DNA of 64,000 bases from Acidovorax soli (GCF_014207955.1 NZ_JACHLK010000001.1:248001-312000), one strand, 5' to 3'. Numbered from the stretch's first letter, positions 1 through 9,090 are shown. The notes: generated by a model from the sequence alone, not told the origin. Made by a program: numbers and translations.

Positions 1-147
1 CCGGGCCCATGGCCCCCATCTTGCAAGCGCTTCTCGCCGGTCTACCTGACCAGCGAGGGGCGCAGCCTGCCTGCCTCGCGGCCCCGCCCGGCTTTGCGAC
101 AAGAGCGCTTTGCAGTGCATTCCATCTTGCACGACACGCACCTCTTA

Positions 148-163
148 TGTAGTATTCACTACA
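148..163. promoter_or_regulatory. Inverted repeat upstream of the amidohydrolase gene
   Basis: TGTAGT and ACTACA arms flank a 4-base centre, about 65 bases before the ATG of the amidohydrolase gene. The size and symmetry suit a dimeric GntR- or TetR-type operator. No cognate regulator is visible because the window begins here; bases 1-227 otherwise hold no gene I can support. Confidence 0.35.
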
Positions 164-227
164 CGAATTGCAGCCCCACGATCGCCGCAGTTTGCCCCTT
201 CCATCCCTCCCCCGACTGGAACCCTCC

Positions 228-1415
228 ATGGCAGACCTCTCCACCAACGCAACCTCCGGCAAAGTCGTCATCAAGAACATCGGCCTGCTGCTCTCGGGCG
301 ACCTCGAACGCCCCATCCTCGATGCCGACACCATCGTCGTGAACGACGGCCTCATCGTGGCCGTGGGCCGCGAGAAGGACTGCGACACCGAACACGCGCG
401 CACCACCATCGATGCACGCGGCACCTGCGTGGCGCCCGGCCTGATCGACAGCCACGTGCACCCCGTGTTCGGCGACTGGACACCACGCCAGAACCAGATC
501 GGCTGGATCGACTCGACCATGAACGGCGGTGTGACCACCATGATTTCTGCCGGCGAGGTGCACCTGCCCGGCCGTCCCAAGGACATCGTGGGCGTGAAAG
601 CCCTGGCCATCACCGCGCAGCGCGCATTCGACAACTTCCGCCCCGGCGGCGTGAAGGTGATCGCCGGCGCCCCGGTGATCGAGAAGGGCATGGTCGAGCA
701 GGACTTCAAGGACATGGCCGAGGCCGGCGTGAAGCTGCTCGGCGAAGTGGGTCTGGGCTCGGTCAAGGCCGGCTACGAGGCCAAGGAGATGGTGGCCTGG
801 GCGCGCAAGCACGGCATCCAGAGCACCATCCACACGGGCGGCCCGTCGATCCCGGGCTCGGGCCTGATCGACAAGGACGTGGTGCTGGAGGCCGACGCCG
901 ACGTGATCGGCCACATCAATGGCGGCCACACCTCGCTGCCCTGGAAGCATGTGTGCGAGCTGTGCGAAAAATCCTCGCGCGCCATCGAGCTGGTGCACAA
1001 CGGCAACGAGAAGATCGCCATCGAGGCCGCGCGCGCCGCCATGGAACTCAAGTGCCCGCACCGCGTGATCCTGGGCACCGACGGCCCCGCGGGCTCGGGC
1101 GTGCAGCCCCTGGGCATGCTGCGCATGATCGCGCTGATTTCGAGCTTCGCCAACATCCCGGCCGAGCTGGTGTTCTGCTTTGCCACCGGCAACACGGCAC
1201 GCATCCGCGACCTCAACTGCGGGCTGATCGAACCGGGCCGCGCAGCCGACTTCGTGTTCATGGACCGCGCCCAGCACACGGCCGGCGCCACCCTGCTCGA
1301 AAGCGTGCAGCTGGGCGACATTCCGGGCATCGGCATGGTGATGATCGACGGCATCGTGCGCTGCGGGCGTAGCCGCAACACGCCGCCCGCTACCGAAATC
1401 CCGGTGGTGGTCTGA
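228..1415 (+). CDS. Amidohydrolase, enamidase-like
   Basis: A 395-residue metal-dependent amidohydrolase. The N-terminus has the small beta-sandwich typical of the superfamily, followed by APGLIDSHVHP (about residues 67-77), whose HxH motif binds metal. Further candidate metal or catalytic residues are the His in STIHTGG and GHINGGH and the Asp in LGTDGPAG. Length and motif order resemble enamidase of anaerobic nicotinate degradation (6-oxo-tetrahydronicotinate hydrolysis), but nothing nearby belongs to that pathway, so the substrate is open; dihydroorotase- or imidazolonepropionase-like activity is possible. The ATG at 228 is chosen because an in-frame upstream ATG at 168 would only add low-complexity sequence. 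The gene is followed by etfBA on the same strand, with a 108-base gap. Confidence 0.75.
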   Translation: MADLSTNATSGKVVIKNIGLLLSGDLERPILDADTIVVNDGLIVAVGREKDCDTEHARTTIDARGTCVAPGLIDSHVHPVFGDWTPRQNQIGWIDSTMNGGVTTMISAGEVHLPGRPKDIVGVKALAITAQRAFDNFRPGGVKVIAGAPVIEKGMVEQDFKDMAEAGVKLLGEVGLGSVKAGYEAKEMVAWARKHGIQSTIHTGGPSIPGSGLIDKDVVLEADADVIGHINGGHTSLPWKHVCELCEKSSRAIELVHNGNEKIAIEAARAAMELKCPHRVILGTDGPAGSGVQPLGMLRMIALISSFANIPAELVFCFATGNTARIRDLNCGLIEPGRAADFVFMDRAQHTAGATLLESVQLGDIPGIGMVMIDGIVRCGRSRNTPPATEIPVVV

Positions 1416-1468
1416 GCCCTGGCCGCGAACCGGCCCTGAACCCCTTCAGCACACCTTTTTCATTTGCC

Positions 1469-1490
1469 GCGCTGGTGCATGCGCCAGCGC
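1469..1490 (+). other. Stem-loop in the leader of etfB
   Basis: GCGCTGG and CCAGCGC form a 7-bp stem, followed by a C/T-rich run that ends in TTTCTTT. It could be a weak terminator for the upstream amidohydrolase gene or a leader hairpin of etfB. I cannot decide from sequence alone. Confidence 0.3.
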
Positions 1491-1523
1491 CCCCTGTTTC
1501 TTTGTACTGATGGAGTTCTTCCA

Positions 1524-2279
1524 ATGAAAGTAATCGTCCCCGTCAAGCGCGTGGTGGACTACAACGTCAAGGTCCGCGTCAAGTCGGACAACACGGGTGT
1601 GGACATCGCCAACGTGAAGATGAGCATGAACCCCTTTGACGAAATCGCCGTCGAAGAGGCCGTGCGCCTCAAAGAAAAAGGCCTGGTCACCGAAGTCATC
1701 GCCGTCTCCTGCGGCGTGGCCCAGTGCCAGGAAACCCTGCGCACCGCCATGGCCATTGGCGCCGACCGCGCCATCCTGGTGGAAACCCCCGCCGACCTGG
1801 ATCTGCAGCCCCTGGCCGTGGCCAAGCTCCTCAAAGCCCTGGTCGACAAGGAACAACCGGGTCTCGTGATCCTGGGCAAACAAGCCATCGACGACGACGC
1901 CAACCAGACCGGCCAGATGCTGGCGGCCTTGGCCGACCTGCCCCAGGCGACGTTCGCCAGCAAGGTCGAACTCGCCGCCGACAAGGTCAGCGTCACCCGC
2001 GAAATCGACGGCGGCCTGGAGACCCTCTCTCTGTCCCTCCCCGCCGTCATCACCACCGACCTGCGCCTGAACGAGCCCCGCTACGTCACCTTGCCCAACA
2101 TCATGAAGGCCAAGAAAAAGCAGCTCGACACCGTCAAGCCCGAAGACCTCGGTGTGGATGTGGCCCCGCGCCTGAAGACCCTCAAGGTCAGCGAACCGCC
2201 CAAGCGCGGTGCCGGCGTCAAGGTGGCCGATGTGGCCGCCCTGGTCGAGAAGCTCAAGAACGAAGCCAAAGTCATCTGA
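1524..2279 (+). CDS. etfB: Electron transfer flavoprotein, beta subunit
   Basis: A 251-residue EtfB, normal for the family. It opens with [18 protein letters not shown] and carries the AMP-binding region around [17 protein letters not shown] and the conserved [20 protein letters not shown] segment used to recognise partner dehydrogenases. With EtfA it forms the soluble FAD/AMP heterodimer that accepts electrons from acyl-CoA and other dehydrogenases and passes them to ETF:ubiquinone oxidoreductase. It lies 19 bases upstream of etfA in one operon. The acyl-CoA dehydrogenase near 42 kb is a plausible electron donor (inference). Confidence 0.97.
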   Translation: MKVIVPVKRVVDYNVKVRVKSDNTGVDIANVKMSMNPFDEIAVEEAVRLKEKGLVTEVIAVSCGVAQCQETLRTAMAIGADRAILVETPADLDLQPLAVAKLLKALVDKEQPGLVILGKQAIDDDANQTGQMLAALADLPQATFASKVELAADKVSVTREIDGGLETLSLSLPAVITTDLRLNEPRYVTLPNIMKAKKKQLDTVKPEDLGVDVAPRLKTLKVSEPPKRGAGVKVADVAALVEKLKNEAKVI

Positions 2280-2298
2280 ACAATAAGGAGAACAAGAA

Positions 2299-3231
2299 AT
2301 GACCGTACTCGTTATTGCTGAACACGACAACGCTGCCATCAAGGGCGCGACCCTGAACACCGTGACCGCAGCCCTTGCCTGCGGTGGCGACGTGCACGTG
2401 CTGGTGGCCGGCCACAACGCCGCTGGTGCCGCCGCAGCAGCCGCACAAATCGCGGGTGTTGCCAAGGTCCTCCACGCCGATGCCGCCGGCCTGGCCCATG
2501 GCCTGGCCGAAAACGTCGCCGCCCAGGTCCTCGCCATCGCCAGCAACTACAGCCACATCCTGTTCCCCGCCACCGCCGGTGGCAAGAACGTGGCCCCGCG
2601 CGTGGCGGCCAAGCTCGATGTGGCCCAGATCAGCGACATCACCAAGGTGGTCTCCCCTGACACCTTCGAGCGCCCCATCTACGCCGGCAACGCCATTGCC
2701 ACCGTGCAGAGCCAGGACGCCACCAAGGTCATCACCGTGCGCACCACGGGCTTTGATGCCGCAGCCGCAACGGGCGGCAGTGCCGCCACCGAAACCGCCA
2801 CCGCAACAGCGGATGCTGGCAAGAGCAGCTTTGTGGGCAGCGAGATCGCCAAGAGCGACCGACCCGAGCTGACGGCTGCCAAGATCATCGTCTCCGGTGG
2901 CCGGGCTTTGGGCAGCAAGGAAAAGTTCGACGAAGTGATGACCCCGCTGGCCGACAAGCTGGGGGCTGCGATTGGCGCCAGCCGCGCCGCGGTCGATGCA
3001 GGCTATGCACCGAACGACCTGCAGGTGGGCCAGACGGGCAAGATCGTGGCGCCGCAGCTGTATGTGGCGGCTGGAATCTCCGGGGCCATCCAGCACTTGG
3101 CGGGCATGAAGGACTCCAAGGTGATCGTGGCGATCAACAAGGATGCGGAGGCGCCGATCTTCAGTGTGGCCGACTATGGGCTGGAGGCGGATCTGTTTGC
3201 GGCGGTGCCGGAGCTGGTCAAGGCGCTCTGA
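2299..3231 (+). CDS. etfA: Electron transfer flavoprotein, alpha subunit
   Basis: A 310-residue EtfA. The N-terminal half is the ETF fold. An Ala/Thr-rich linker (about residues 155-180) leads to the C-terminal FAD domain, seen as [33 protein letters not shown] and [20 protein letters not shown], where the Arg, Ser, Thr and Asn contacts to FAD lie. The ribosome binding site AAGGAG sits 8 bases before the ATG. It is the second gene of etfBA. The next gene is convergent and ends only 10 bases away. Confidence 0.97.
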   Translation: MTVLVIAEHDNAAIKGATLNTVTAALACGGDVHVLVAGHNAAGAAAAAAQIAGVAKVLHADAAGLAHGLAENVAAQVLAIASNYSHILFPATAGGKNVAPRVAAKLDVAQISDITKVVSPDTFERPIYAGNAIATVQSQDATKVITVRTTGFDAAAATGGSAATETATATADAGKSSFVGSEIAKSDRPELTAAKIIVSGGRALGSKEKFDEVMTPLADKLGAAIGASRAAVDAGYAPNDLQVGQTGKIVAPQLYVAAGISGAIQHLAGMKDSKVIVAINKDAEAPIFSVADYGLEADLFAAVPELVKAL

Positions 3232-3241
3232 TCAGCCGGCC

Positions 3242-4036
3242 TCAATAGCCGTTCGCGACACGCACCGCGCCCGCCGGGGCGTGGGTGTAGGCGCCGCCAC
3301 CGCCCTGGCTCGGGCGGCTGTCGCGCTCGTGGTCGATGCGGTAGCCCTTGCCTTGCAGCGCCACGGGCGTGCCCACGGCCGGTGGCTCGGCGCGCGTGAA
3401 GCGGCGCAACGAGCCATCGTCCATGCGCACCGCCACCTGGTAGACCGTGCGGGTGCGCGTGCGCTGTTCCACCTGGTGGCCCACATAGCCGCCGCCCACC
3501 GCGCCCAGCACCGTGGCCGCCGTGCGGCCATTGCCCTTGCCGATCTGGTTGCCCACCACGGCGCCGAGCACACCGCCCGCGACCGCACCCACGCCGGTGG
3601 CAGGCTCGGCCTGCTGGATGGCCTGCACCGATTCGACCCGGCCGCAGGTGCTGCACACGGGCGCGCGCTGCGCCGCCATGGGCATGGTGCCCCCCACGAG
3701 ATCGGCACGCTGGGCGGGCTGCATCGGCTCAGGCATGCGCTGCGGCGTGGGTGTACCGCCTGCTTGGGCCGGCACCAGCCCCAGGGGCTGCGCAGGCTGG
3801 CCCGGCAGGGCCTGGGCCACCACGGCCGGGCTTGCCGACGTGGCAGCCGGCGCCGGCACCGCGGCGCCCTGCGGTGCCCGGTTCTGCACCACCAGGGTCG
3901 TGGCCAGGGCCACGACGCAGGCACCCAGCGCGGCAATGGCGCCCCACATCCACTTCATCGGCATGCCCGCGGGGTCATGGGCTGCGGTGGCCACGGTGCG
4001 CACGTCGCGCGCTTGCAGGGTGGTGACCGTGTTCAT
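3242..4036 (-). CDS. Glycine-zipper 2TM-domain envelope protein
   Basis: A 264-residue protein with a short cytoplasmic N-terminus, one transmembrane helix (MWGAIAALGACVVALATTLV, about residues 28-48), a Pro/Ala/Gln-rich linker, and a glycine zipper of the SlyB/17-kDa antigen type (GAVAGGVLGAVVGNQIGKG then GAVGGGYVGHQVE). A small beta-rich C-terminal part follows (YQVAVRMDDGSLRRF). It is probably anchored in the inner membrane and spans the periplasm; there is no lipobox. The ATG at 4036 is preceded by AAGGAA at good spacing, so the longer upstream frame is not used. The function is unknown; family members affect envelope integrity. Two 10-base-spaced direct repeats lie in its likely promoter. 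Confidence 0.8.
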   Translation of the reverse strand: MNTVTTLQARDVRTVATAAHDPAGMPMKWMWGAIAALGACVVALATTLVVQNRAPQGAAVPAPAATSASPAVVAQALPGQPAQPLGLVPAQAGGTPTPQRMPEPMQPAQRADLVGGTMPMAAQRAPVCSTCGRVESVQAIQQAEPATGVGAVAGGVLGAVVGNQIGKGNGRTAATVLGAVGGGYVGHQVEQRTRTRTVYQVAVRMDDGSLRRFTRAEPPAVGTPVALQGKGYRIDHERDSRPSQGGGGAYTHAPAGAVRVANGY

Positions 4037-4162
4037 CTTGCTTGTTCCTTTCCATGTTCGCTCATTCATCCAGTGCCATGGCGGCGCCCCCATCGGGCGG
4101 CCCCACGCGCGCGGACCATGGGCCGAAGGTACCCAGCGGCGGGCCCGTTTTCTGCCGCCTTT

Positions 4163-4180
4163 GTAAGAACCGGTAAGAAC
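4163..4180. promoter_or_regulatory. Tandem GTAAGAAC direct repeats upstream of the glycine-zipper gene
   Basis: Two exact GTAAGAAC octamers start at 4163 and 4173, exactly 10 bases apart (one helical turn). A related inverted CTTACAG lies at about 4222-4228. Direct repeats with this phase are typical of binding sites for OmpR-family response regulators. The region lies between the glycine-zipper gene start and the yihY-like gene end, so it most likely controls the former. Confidence 0.4.
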
Positions 4181-4247
4181 TGCTTGCCTGCCTGCCGCCG
4201 TTTCGCAGCAAATTGCGATTGCTTACAGTGAAAGGCGACAGAGAGCG

Positions 4248-5207
4248 TCAGGGCACCGGCGCCACGCCGGTGGCGGGTTGGTCGACCGGCACCACGGCCC
4301 GCCGGCGGCGCACCTGCAGGCCCGCTTCGTCCAGGGCCCGCGCACAGCTGGCGGCAAACAGCAGCACCGCCGACGAGAAATAGATCCACATGAGCAGCAC
4401 CACCAGCGAGCCGGCCGCCCCATAGGCCGACACCACGGCAGCGGTCGACAGGTACCAGGCCAGGAGCTGCTTGCCCACGGTGAACAAGGTCGCCCCCAGC
4501 ACCGCGCCCGCCAGCAGGCAGCGCAGCGGCGGCTTGCGCCCGCTGCCGATGCGCATCAGGCCGACGAACAGGGCCACGGCAAAACCGAAGGCGATGACCT
4601 CATTGACCACCTGCAGAATGGGCCCCAGCGGCGCAACCGACAGCCGCGCGCTGGCCCAACCCGCAAACAGGTTGATCAAGGTGGACATGGTGAGCGACAC
4701 CAGCAGCAGAAAGCCGATGGCCAGCACATAGGCCAGGCCGCGCAGGCGCAGCGAGGCCATGTGCCACCAGGCGGCGCGCGCAGGGTCGGGGCCGTCGTCG
4801 ACCTGCCAGAGCCGCGCCAGCGCCGACTGCAGTTCCACGAACACCCCGGTGGCGCCAGAAAGCAGCACCACAAAACCGACCAGCGAGGCCAGCCTGCCTT
4901 CGGACGGGGCCTGGGCACTGGCCAGCGCCTGGCGCACCACGTCGGCCACGCGCTCGCCCATCACCGACTGCACCTGGTGCAGCAGGCTGGTTTCCAGGTA
5001 GCTGCGGTCCAGCCACCAGCCGAGCACGCCCACCAGCAGCAGCAACAGCGGCGCCAGGCTGAGCATGCCGTAGAAGGACATGGCGGCGCTCATGCGCAGG
5101 CCGTCCGCATCGAGCCACAGCTGCACCGCGCGCCACAGCGGCATCACGGGCTGCACCAGGGGCTGGAGGCGGTCACGGGCGCGCTGGATTCGGTCGGAGA
5201 CGGTCAT
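4248..5207 (-). CDS. YihY/BrkB family integral membrane protein
   Basis: A 319-residue protein with six predicted membrane helices, for example [56 protein letters not shown] and GAAGSLVVLLMWIYFSSAVLLF. The pattern AMSFYGMLSLAPLL near the N-terminus and YGAAGSLVVLLMWIYFSS near the C-terminus are hallmarks of the YihY/virulence factor BrkB family. Older annotations call such proteins ribonuclease BN, a misnomer. The transport or structural role is not established. The gene is monocistronic, reads away from the shikimate kinase gene, and has a Gly/Arg-rich basic C-terminus. Confidence 0.88.
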   Translation of the reverse strand: MTVSDRIQRARDRLQPLVQPVMPLWRAVQLWLDADGLRMSAAMSFYGMLSLAPLLLLLVGVLGWWLDRSYLETSLLHQVQSVMGERVADVVRQALASAQAPSEGRLASLVGFVVLLSGATGVFVELQSALARLWQVDDGPDPARAAWWHMASLRLRGLAYVLAIGFLLLVSLTMSTLINLFAGWASARLSVAPLGPILQVVNEVIAFGFAVALFVGLMRIGSGRKPPLRCLLAGAVLGATLFTVGKQLLAWYLSTAAVVSAYGAAGSLVVLLMWIYFSSAVLLFAASCARALDEAGLQVRRRRAVVPVDQPATGVAPVP

Positions 5208-5341
5208 GCCACGAGGCTAGGGTGCACGCAGCACACCGGCCAGAGGCCGGGCACCGAAGCACCTGTAGGACAGATCCTGCACCCCCTTACGGGCCGCGCC
5301 GGCCTCTGCCCTAAAATCGTCCCAAGGGGCAAGAAAAGAAT

Positions 5342-5881
5342 ATGCAGATTCGCTGCGCACTGGTCGGCATGCCCGGCTCGGGCAAATCCACCATCGGCAG
5401 GCAGCTGGCGCACCGCGCAGGCGTGCCCTTCATCGACCTGGACCACCGGCTGGAGGAAGTGCTGGGCACCAGCATCCGCCAGTTCTTCGAAGAGCATGGC
5501 GAGGCGCGCTTTCGCGAGCTCGAAGCCGAGGAGCTGGCCAAGGCAGCCGCCCAGCCCGGCGGCATGGTGCTCTCGACCGGTGGCGGCGCCGTGCTGCGCG
5601 CCGAGAACCGCGCGGTGCTGCGCGCCATGGGCCCGGTGCTCTACCTGCGCGCCTCGCCCGAAGAGATCTACAAACGCGTCAAGCACGACCGCACCCGCCC
5701 TCTGCTGCAGGGTGGCAACCCCATGGACAAGCTGCGCACGCTTTATGCCCAGCGCGACGGCTTCTACCGCGAAAGCGCCCACTACGTGATCGAGACCGGC
5801 CGCCCCACGGTGCACATGCTGGTCAACATGATCATGATGCAGCTGGAGATGGCTGCGGGCACCGAGCAGGCGCCCCAGTAG
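5342..5881 (+). CDS. aroK: Shikimate kinase
   Basis: A 179-residue P-loop kinase that phosphorylates shikimate at O3 in the chorismate pathway. Visible are Walker A GMPGSGKST (residues 9-17), the shikimate-binding Asp in DLDHRLEE, the STGGGAVLR glycine motif, and the lid sequence HDRTRPLL with its two Arg. All residues expected for activity are present. In most Burkholderiales aroK is followed by aroB. Here no aroB is adjacent and the IclR gene ends 3 bases away on the other strand, so this may be a second, stand-alone copy. Confidence 0.88.
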   Translation: MQIRCALVGMPGSGKSTIGRQLAHRAGVPFIDLDHRLEEVLGTSIRQFFEEHGEARFRELEAEELAKAAAQPGGMVLSTGGGAVLRAENRAVLRAMGPVLYLRASPEEIYKRVKHDRTRPLLQGGNPMDKLRTLYAQRDGFYRESAHYVIETGRPTVHMLVNMIMMQLEMAAGTEQAPQ

Positions 5882-5884
5882 GCC

Positions 5885-6664
5885 TCAACGCAGGGGCGAG
5901 GAATCGCTCCAGTGGAAGTGCACGCGCGGCTGGATGTCCGCGATCTCGGCGCGCAGCAACGCGGCCAGGCGCGCCGCCTCGCGCTGGGTCAGCCGCGCCA
6001 CGGTGGTCGACAGGCTCACGGCCGCAAACGCCCGCCCCCCCGCATCCACCACCGCATGGCCCACGGCGGCGGTGTTGGTGTTCAGGCAGCCGCCGCTGCG
6101 CGCATAGCCCAGGGCCTGGGTCTGGGTGAGCAGGGTGCGCAGCGTGGCCTCGTCCAGCCCGCCGTAACGGCCCAGCGTGGGCGCATTGGCGGCCAGGGCG
6201 GCCTCGATGAGCGCATCGTCCTGCGCCGCCATCAGCGCCAGGCCGGCCGCCCCCACGCCCAGCGGGCGGCGCCCGCCCACCGTGACTGACAGCGGCGGCT
6301 CCAGCCGCTGCACATTGGTATGGGCATAGCAGACGGCCTCATGGCCGCTGAGCACGAACAGGTAGGCCGCATAGCCCGTGGCATCGGCCAGGCGCTGCAG
6401 GTTGGCGGTGAAGAGCGGCGCCACATCGTGCCGGCCGCGCGCGGCCAGGCCATGCTCGAACGGGCGGCGGCCCAGTACGTAGCCCTTGCCCTCGGGCAGC
6501 GCCGCCACCAGGCGCGCGGCCATCATGTCCTGCAGCAGCCGGTGCACGGTGGGGTGGGGGATGCCGGACTGGCGCGCAATGTCCGACAGCGACAGCCCGC
6601 GCGCGTCGTAGCGCGAGAGCTGGTCGAGGATGCGCAGCACGCGGTCGAGCACCAGGGTGGTCAT
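5885..6664 (-). CDS. IclR family transcriptional regulator
   Basis: A 259-residue regulator with an N-terminal winged HTH (residues 1-60, with LSDIARQSGIPHPTVHRLLQ as recognition region) and a C-terminal IclR effector domain (YAAYLFVLSGHEAVCYAHTN, then GGRRPLGVGAAGLALMA). The ATG at 6664 is chosen because it begins the HTH; the upstream extension has no conserved sequence. It is divergent from the TctC-fahA pair 91 bases away, so it probably controls those genes in response to an aromatic or dicarboxylic acid (inference). Confidence 0.9.
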   Translation of the reverse strand: MTTLVLDRVLRILDQLSRYDARGLSLSDIARQSGIPHPTVHRLLQDMMAARLVAALPEGKGYVLGRRPFEHGLAARGRHDVAPLFTANLQRLADATGYAAYLFVLSGHEAVCYAHTNVQRLEPPLSVTVGGRRPLGVGAAGLALMAAQDDALIEAALAANAPTLGRYGGLDEATLRTLLTQTQALGYARSGGCLNTNTAAVGHAVVDAGGRAFAAVSLSTTVARLTQREAARLAALLRAEIADIQPRVHFHWSDSSPLR

Positions 6665-6669
6665 GCTTG

Positions 6670-6682
6670 TCCATACAGTGGA
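6670..6682. promoter_or_regulatory. Candidate IclR-family operator
   Basis: TCCA and TGGA arms flank a 5-base centre directly upstream of the IclR gene start and within the divergent promoter to the TctC gene. Short symmetric sites of this kind are used by IclR-family dimers. The position next to its own start codon would fit autorepression. Confidence 0.35.
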
Positions 6683-6755
6683 AAGAACGATTGTAGGAAA
6701 CCGCAGGCCGGCCAAGAATGCCGGGCATCACTACAACGACCCTTGGAGACACCGC

Positions 6756-7751
6756 ATGGCAGCTTTCGCCCACACCCTTTCCACCCGCCGCAGCCTGCTT
6801 TGCGCCGCCACCTGCGCCGTGCTCGGCCTGGCCGCCGGCCCGCTCGCCGCACAGGACTTCCCGGCCAAGCCCATCCGCTTCGTCGTGCCCTATGCCCCCG
6901 GCGGCACCACCGACCTGGTGGCGCGCACCGTGGGCGCCCACATGGCGCAGACCCTGGGCCAGCCAGTCGTCATCGACAACCGCGCGGGCGCGGGCGGCAA
7001 CATCGGCATGGACGCCGTGGCCAAGGCTGCGCCCGACGGCTACACCGTGGGCATGGGTGCCATCTCCACGAATGCGCTGAACCCGCACATCTACAAGAAG
7101 ATGCCCTTCGACCCGCGCAAGGACTTCACCGCCGTGGGCCTCTTGGGCAACTCCACCATCGTGCTCGAAGCCGGCCCCGCCCTGCCCGTGAAGAGCGTGG
7201 CCGAGCTGCTCGCCCATGCGAAGAAGAGCCCCGGTGTTCCCTACGCCACGGCCGGCGCCGGCACCTCCATGCACCTGACCGGCGTGCTCTTCGCGCAGAC
7301 CAGCAAGACCGACCTGGTGCACGTGCCCTACAAGGGCAGCGCACCGCTGATCACCGACCTGATCGGCGGCCAGGTGCCGATCGCCTTCGACAACCTGCCC
7401 GCCTCCCTGCCCCACATCCAGGCCGGCAAGCTGCGCGCCCTGGCCGTGGCCGGTGCCCAGCGCTCGCCCGCCCTGCCCGACGTGCCCACCCTGGCCGAAG
7501 CCGGCCTGCCCGATGCGGTGGTCGAGCCCTGGTTCGGCGTCTACGGCCCCGCCGGCCTGCCCGCCGCCGTGGCCCAGCGCCTGAACAAGGCGCTGGCCGA
7601 CGCCCTGGCCGACCCCGCCGTCAAGGACAAGCTGCTGGCCGCGGGCTTCACCCCGCGCAGCGCCAGCGTGGCCGATTTCGATGCCCTGACCAAGCGCGAG
7701 TACGAGCGCCTGGGCAAGGTCGCGCACAGCGCGCAGATGAGCGCAGACTGA
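6756..7751 (+). CDS. TctC/Bug-type tricarboxylate-family substrate-binding protein
   Basis: A 331-residue periplasmic binding protein. It has a signal peptide with a twin Arg (TRRSLLCAATCAVLGLAAGP, ending near LAAQ), and Bug-family motifs KPIRFVVPYAPGGTTDLVAR, VIDNRAGAGGNIGMDAVAK and PDGYTVGMG in order. The two-lobed Bug fold binds carboxylates. No TctA or TctB membrane subunits are adjacent, as usual for the expanded Bug families of Comamonadaceae. It is 32 bases upstream of fahA, so the ligand may be a fumarylacetoacetate-yielding aromatic catabolite or its precursor (inference). Confidence 0.92.
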   Translation: MAAFAHTLSTRRSLLCAATCAVLGLAAGPLAAQDFPAKPIRFVVPYAPGGTTDLVARTVGAHMAQTLGQPVVIDNRAGAGGNIGMDAVAKAAPDGYTVGMGAISTNALNPHIYKKMPFDPRKDFTAVGLLGNSTIVLEAGPALPVKSVAELLAHAKKSPGVPYATAGAGTSMHLTGVLFAQTSKTDLVHVPYKGSAPLITDLIGGQVPIAFDNLPASLPHIQAGKLRALAVAGAQRSPALPDVPTLAEAGLPDAVVEPWFGVYGPAGLPAAVAQRLNKALADALADPAVKDKLLAAGFTPRSASVADFDALTKREYERLGKVAHSAQMSAD

Positions 7752-7783
7752 TCCCTTTCTTTTCTCTTCCATCCCGACTGACC

Positions 7784-9055
7784 ATGACCACCACCCTCGA
7801 CGCCACCCACGGTATCCAGCTGCGCAGCTGGGTCGCCTCCGCCAACGTGGCGGGCTGCGACTTTCCCATCCAGAACCTGCCCTTCGGCCGCTTCCGCACA
7901 GCGGGCAGCCGCGAGGCCCTGCGCATCGGCGTCGCCATCGGCGACCAGATCCTGGACCTGCAGGCCGCCGGCCTGGTGGCCCACAACGACATGAACGCGC
8001 TGATGGCCGCCACCCCGGCCGAACGCCAGGCGCTGCGCCAGCAGCTGTCCGAAGGCCTGCGCGAGGGCAGCAGCCGCCAGGCCGCCTGGGCACAGGCCCT
8101 GGTGCCCCAGGCCACGGTGGAGATGGCCGTGCCCTGCCAGATCGGCGACTACACCGACTTCTACACCAGCGTGCACCACGCCACCACCGTGGGCAAGCAG
8201 TTCCGCCCGGACAACCCGCTGCTGCCCAACTACAAGTGGGTGCCCATCGGCTACCACGGCCGCGCCTCGTCCATCGGCGTCAGCGGCCAGCGCATCAAGC
8301 GCCCGCAAGGCCAGACCAAGGCCCCCGATGCCGCCGTGCCCACGCTCGGCCCCTGCAAGCGCCTGGACTACGAACTGGAGCTGGGCTGGTTCATCGGCCA
8401 GGGCAACGCCCAGGGCGAACCTGTGGCCATCGGCCAGGCCGAGCAGCACCTCTTCGGCGTGGCCCTGTTCAACGACTGGAGCGCGCGCGACATCCAGGGT
8501 TGGGAATACCAGCCGCTCGGCCCCTTCCTGTCCAAGAACTTCGCCAGCACCCTGTCGCCCTGGGTGGTGACCCTGGAGGCGCTCGCGCCCTTCCGTGCCG
8601 CCTTCGAGCGCGATGCCGCCGACCCGCAGCCCCTGCCCTACCTGGACTCGGCGGACAACCGCAGCCAGGGCGCCTTCGACATCACGCTCGAAGTGCTGCT
8701 GCAGACCGCGCGCATGCGCGAGGCCGGCGAGGCCCCCGTGCGCCTGTCGGCCACCAACAGCCGCCGCGCCGCGTACTGGACGCCCGCGCAGCTCGTGGCG
8801 CACCACACGGTCAACGGCTGCAACCTGCAGCCGGGCGATTTGATGGGATCGGGCACGCTCTCGGGCCCCGAGGTGACCGAGGCGGGCTCCTTGCTGGAGC
8901 TGGCCAGCGGCGGCAAGCAGCCGGTCACGCTGCCCAATGGTGAGCAGCGCACTTTTCTGGAAGACGGTGACACGCTGATCCTCAAGGGCTGGTGCGAGCG
9001 CGAAGGGGCTGTGCGCATCGGGCTGGGTGAGGTCAGCGGAACGATCGTCGCCTGA
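7784..9055 (+). CDS. fahA: Fumarylacetoacetase
   Basis: A 423-residue enzyme of the full-length FAH type, which hydrolyses fumarylacetoacetate to fumarate and acetoacetate in tyrosine and homogentisate breakdown. The N-terminal SH3-like domain is followed by the catalytic region with DYTDFYTSVHHATTVGKQF (metal-binding Asp and catalytic His), YHGRASSIGVSG, ELELGWFIGQGN (metal-binding Glu) and FNDWSARDIQGWEY (metal-binding Asp). The C-terminal GDLMGSGTLSGPE and LEDGDTLILKGWCER motifs are intact. No homogentisate dioxygenase or maleylacetoacetate isomerase is in the window. It is in an operon with the preceding TctC gene. Confidence 0.95.
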   Translation: MTTTLDATHGIQLRSWVASANVAGCDFPIQNLPFGRFRTAGSREALRIGVAIGDQILDLQAAGLVAHNDMNALMAATPAERQALRQQLSEGLREGSSRQAAWAQALVPQATVEMAVPCQIGDYTDFYTSVHHATTVGKQFRPDNPLLPNYKWVPIGYHGRASSIGVSGQRIKRPQGQTKAPDAAVPTLGPCKRLDYELELGWFIGQGNAQGEPVAIGQAEQHLFGVALFNDWSARDIQGWEYQPLGPFLSKNFASTLSPWVVTLEALAPFRAAFERDAADPQPLPYLDSADNRSQGAFDITLEVLLQTARMREAGEAPVRLSATNSRRAAYWTPAQLVAHHTVNGCNLQPGDLMGSGTLSGPEVTEAGSLLELASGGKQPVTLPNGEQRTFLEDGDTLILKGWCEREGAVRIGLGEVSGTIVA

Positions 9056-9064
9056 TGCACCGCA

Positions 9065-9090
9065 GGCGGCCCCTCGAAGGAGGGGCTGCT
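9065..9090. terminator. Hairpin between convergent fahA and metH
   Basis: GCCCCTC and GAGGGGC pair around a GAAG tetraloop, extended outward by GC and GU pairs. It fills the 39-base gap between two convergent genes and could act as a shared terminator, although the T-run is poor (CCTTTAC). Confidence 0.4.

Noticed and set aside
1..227. End of a gene entering from the left
   Set aside because: No frame shows conserved sequence; only an inverted repeat at 148-163 stands out.
4248..5207. Ribonuclease BN
   Set aside because: This is an old misannotation of the YihY/BrkB membrane family; the protein has six helices and no nuclease motif.
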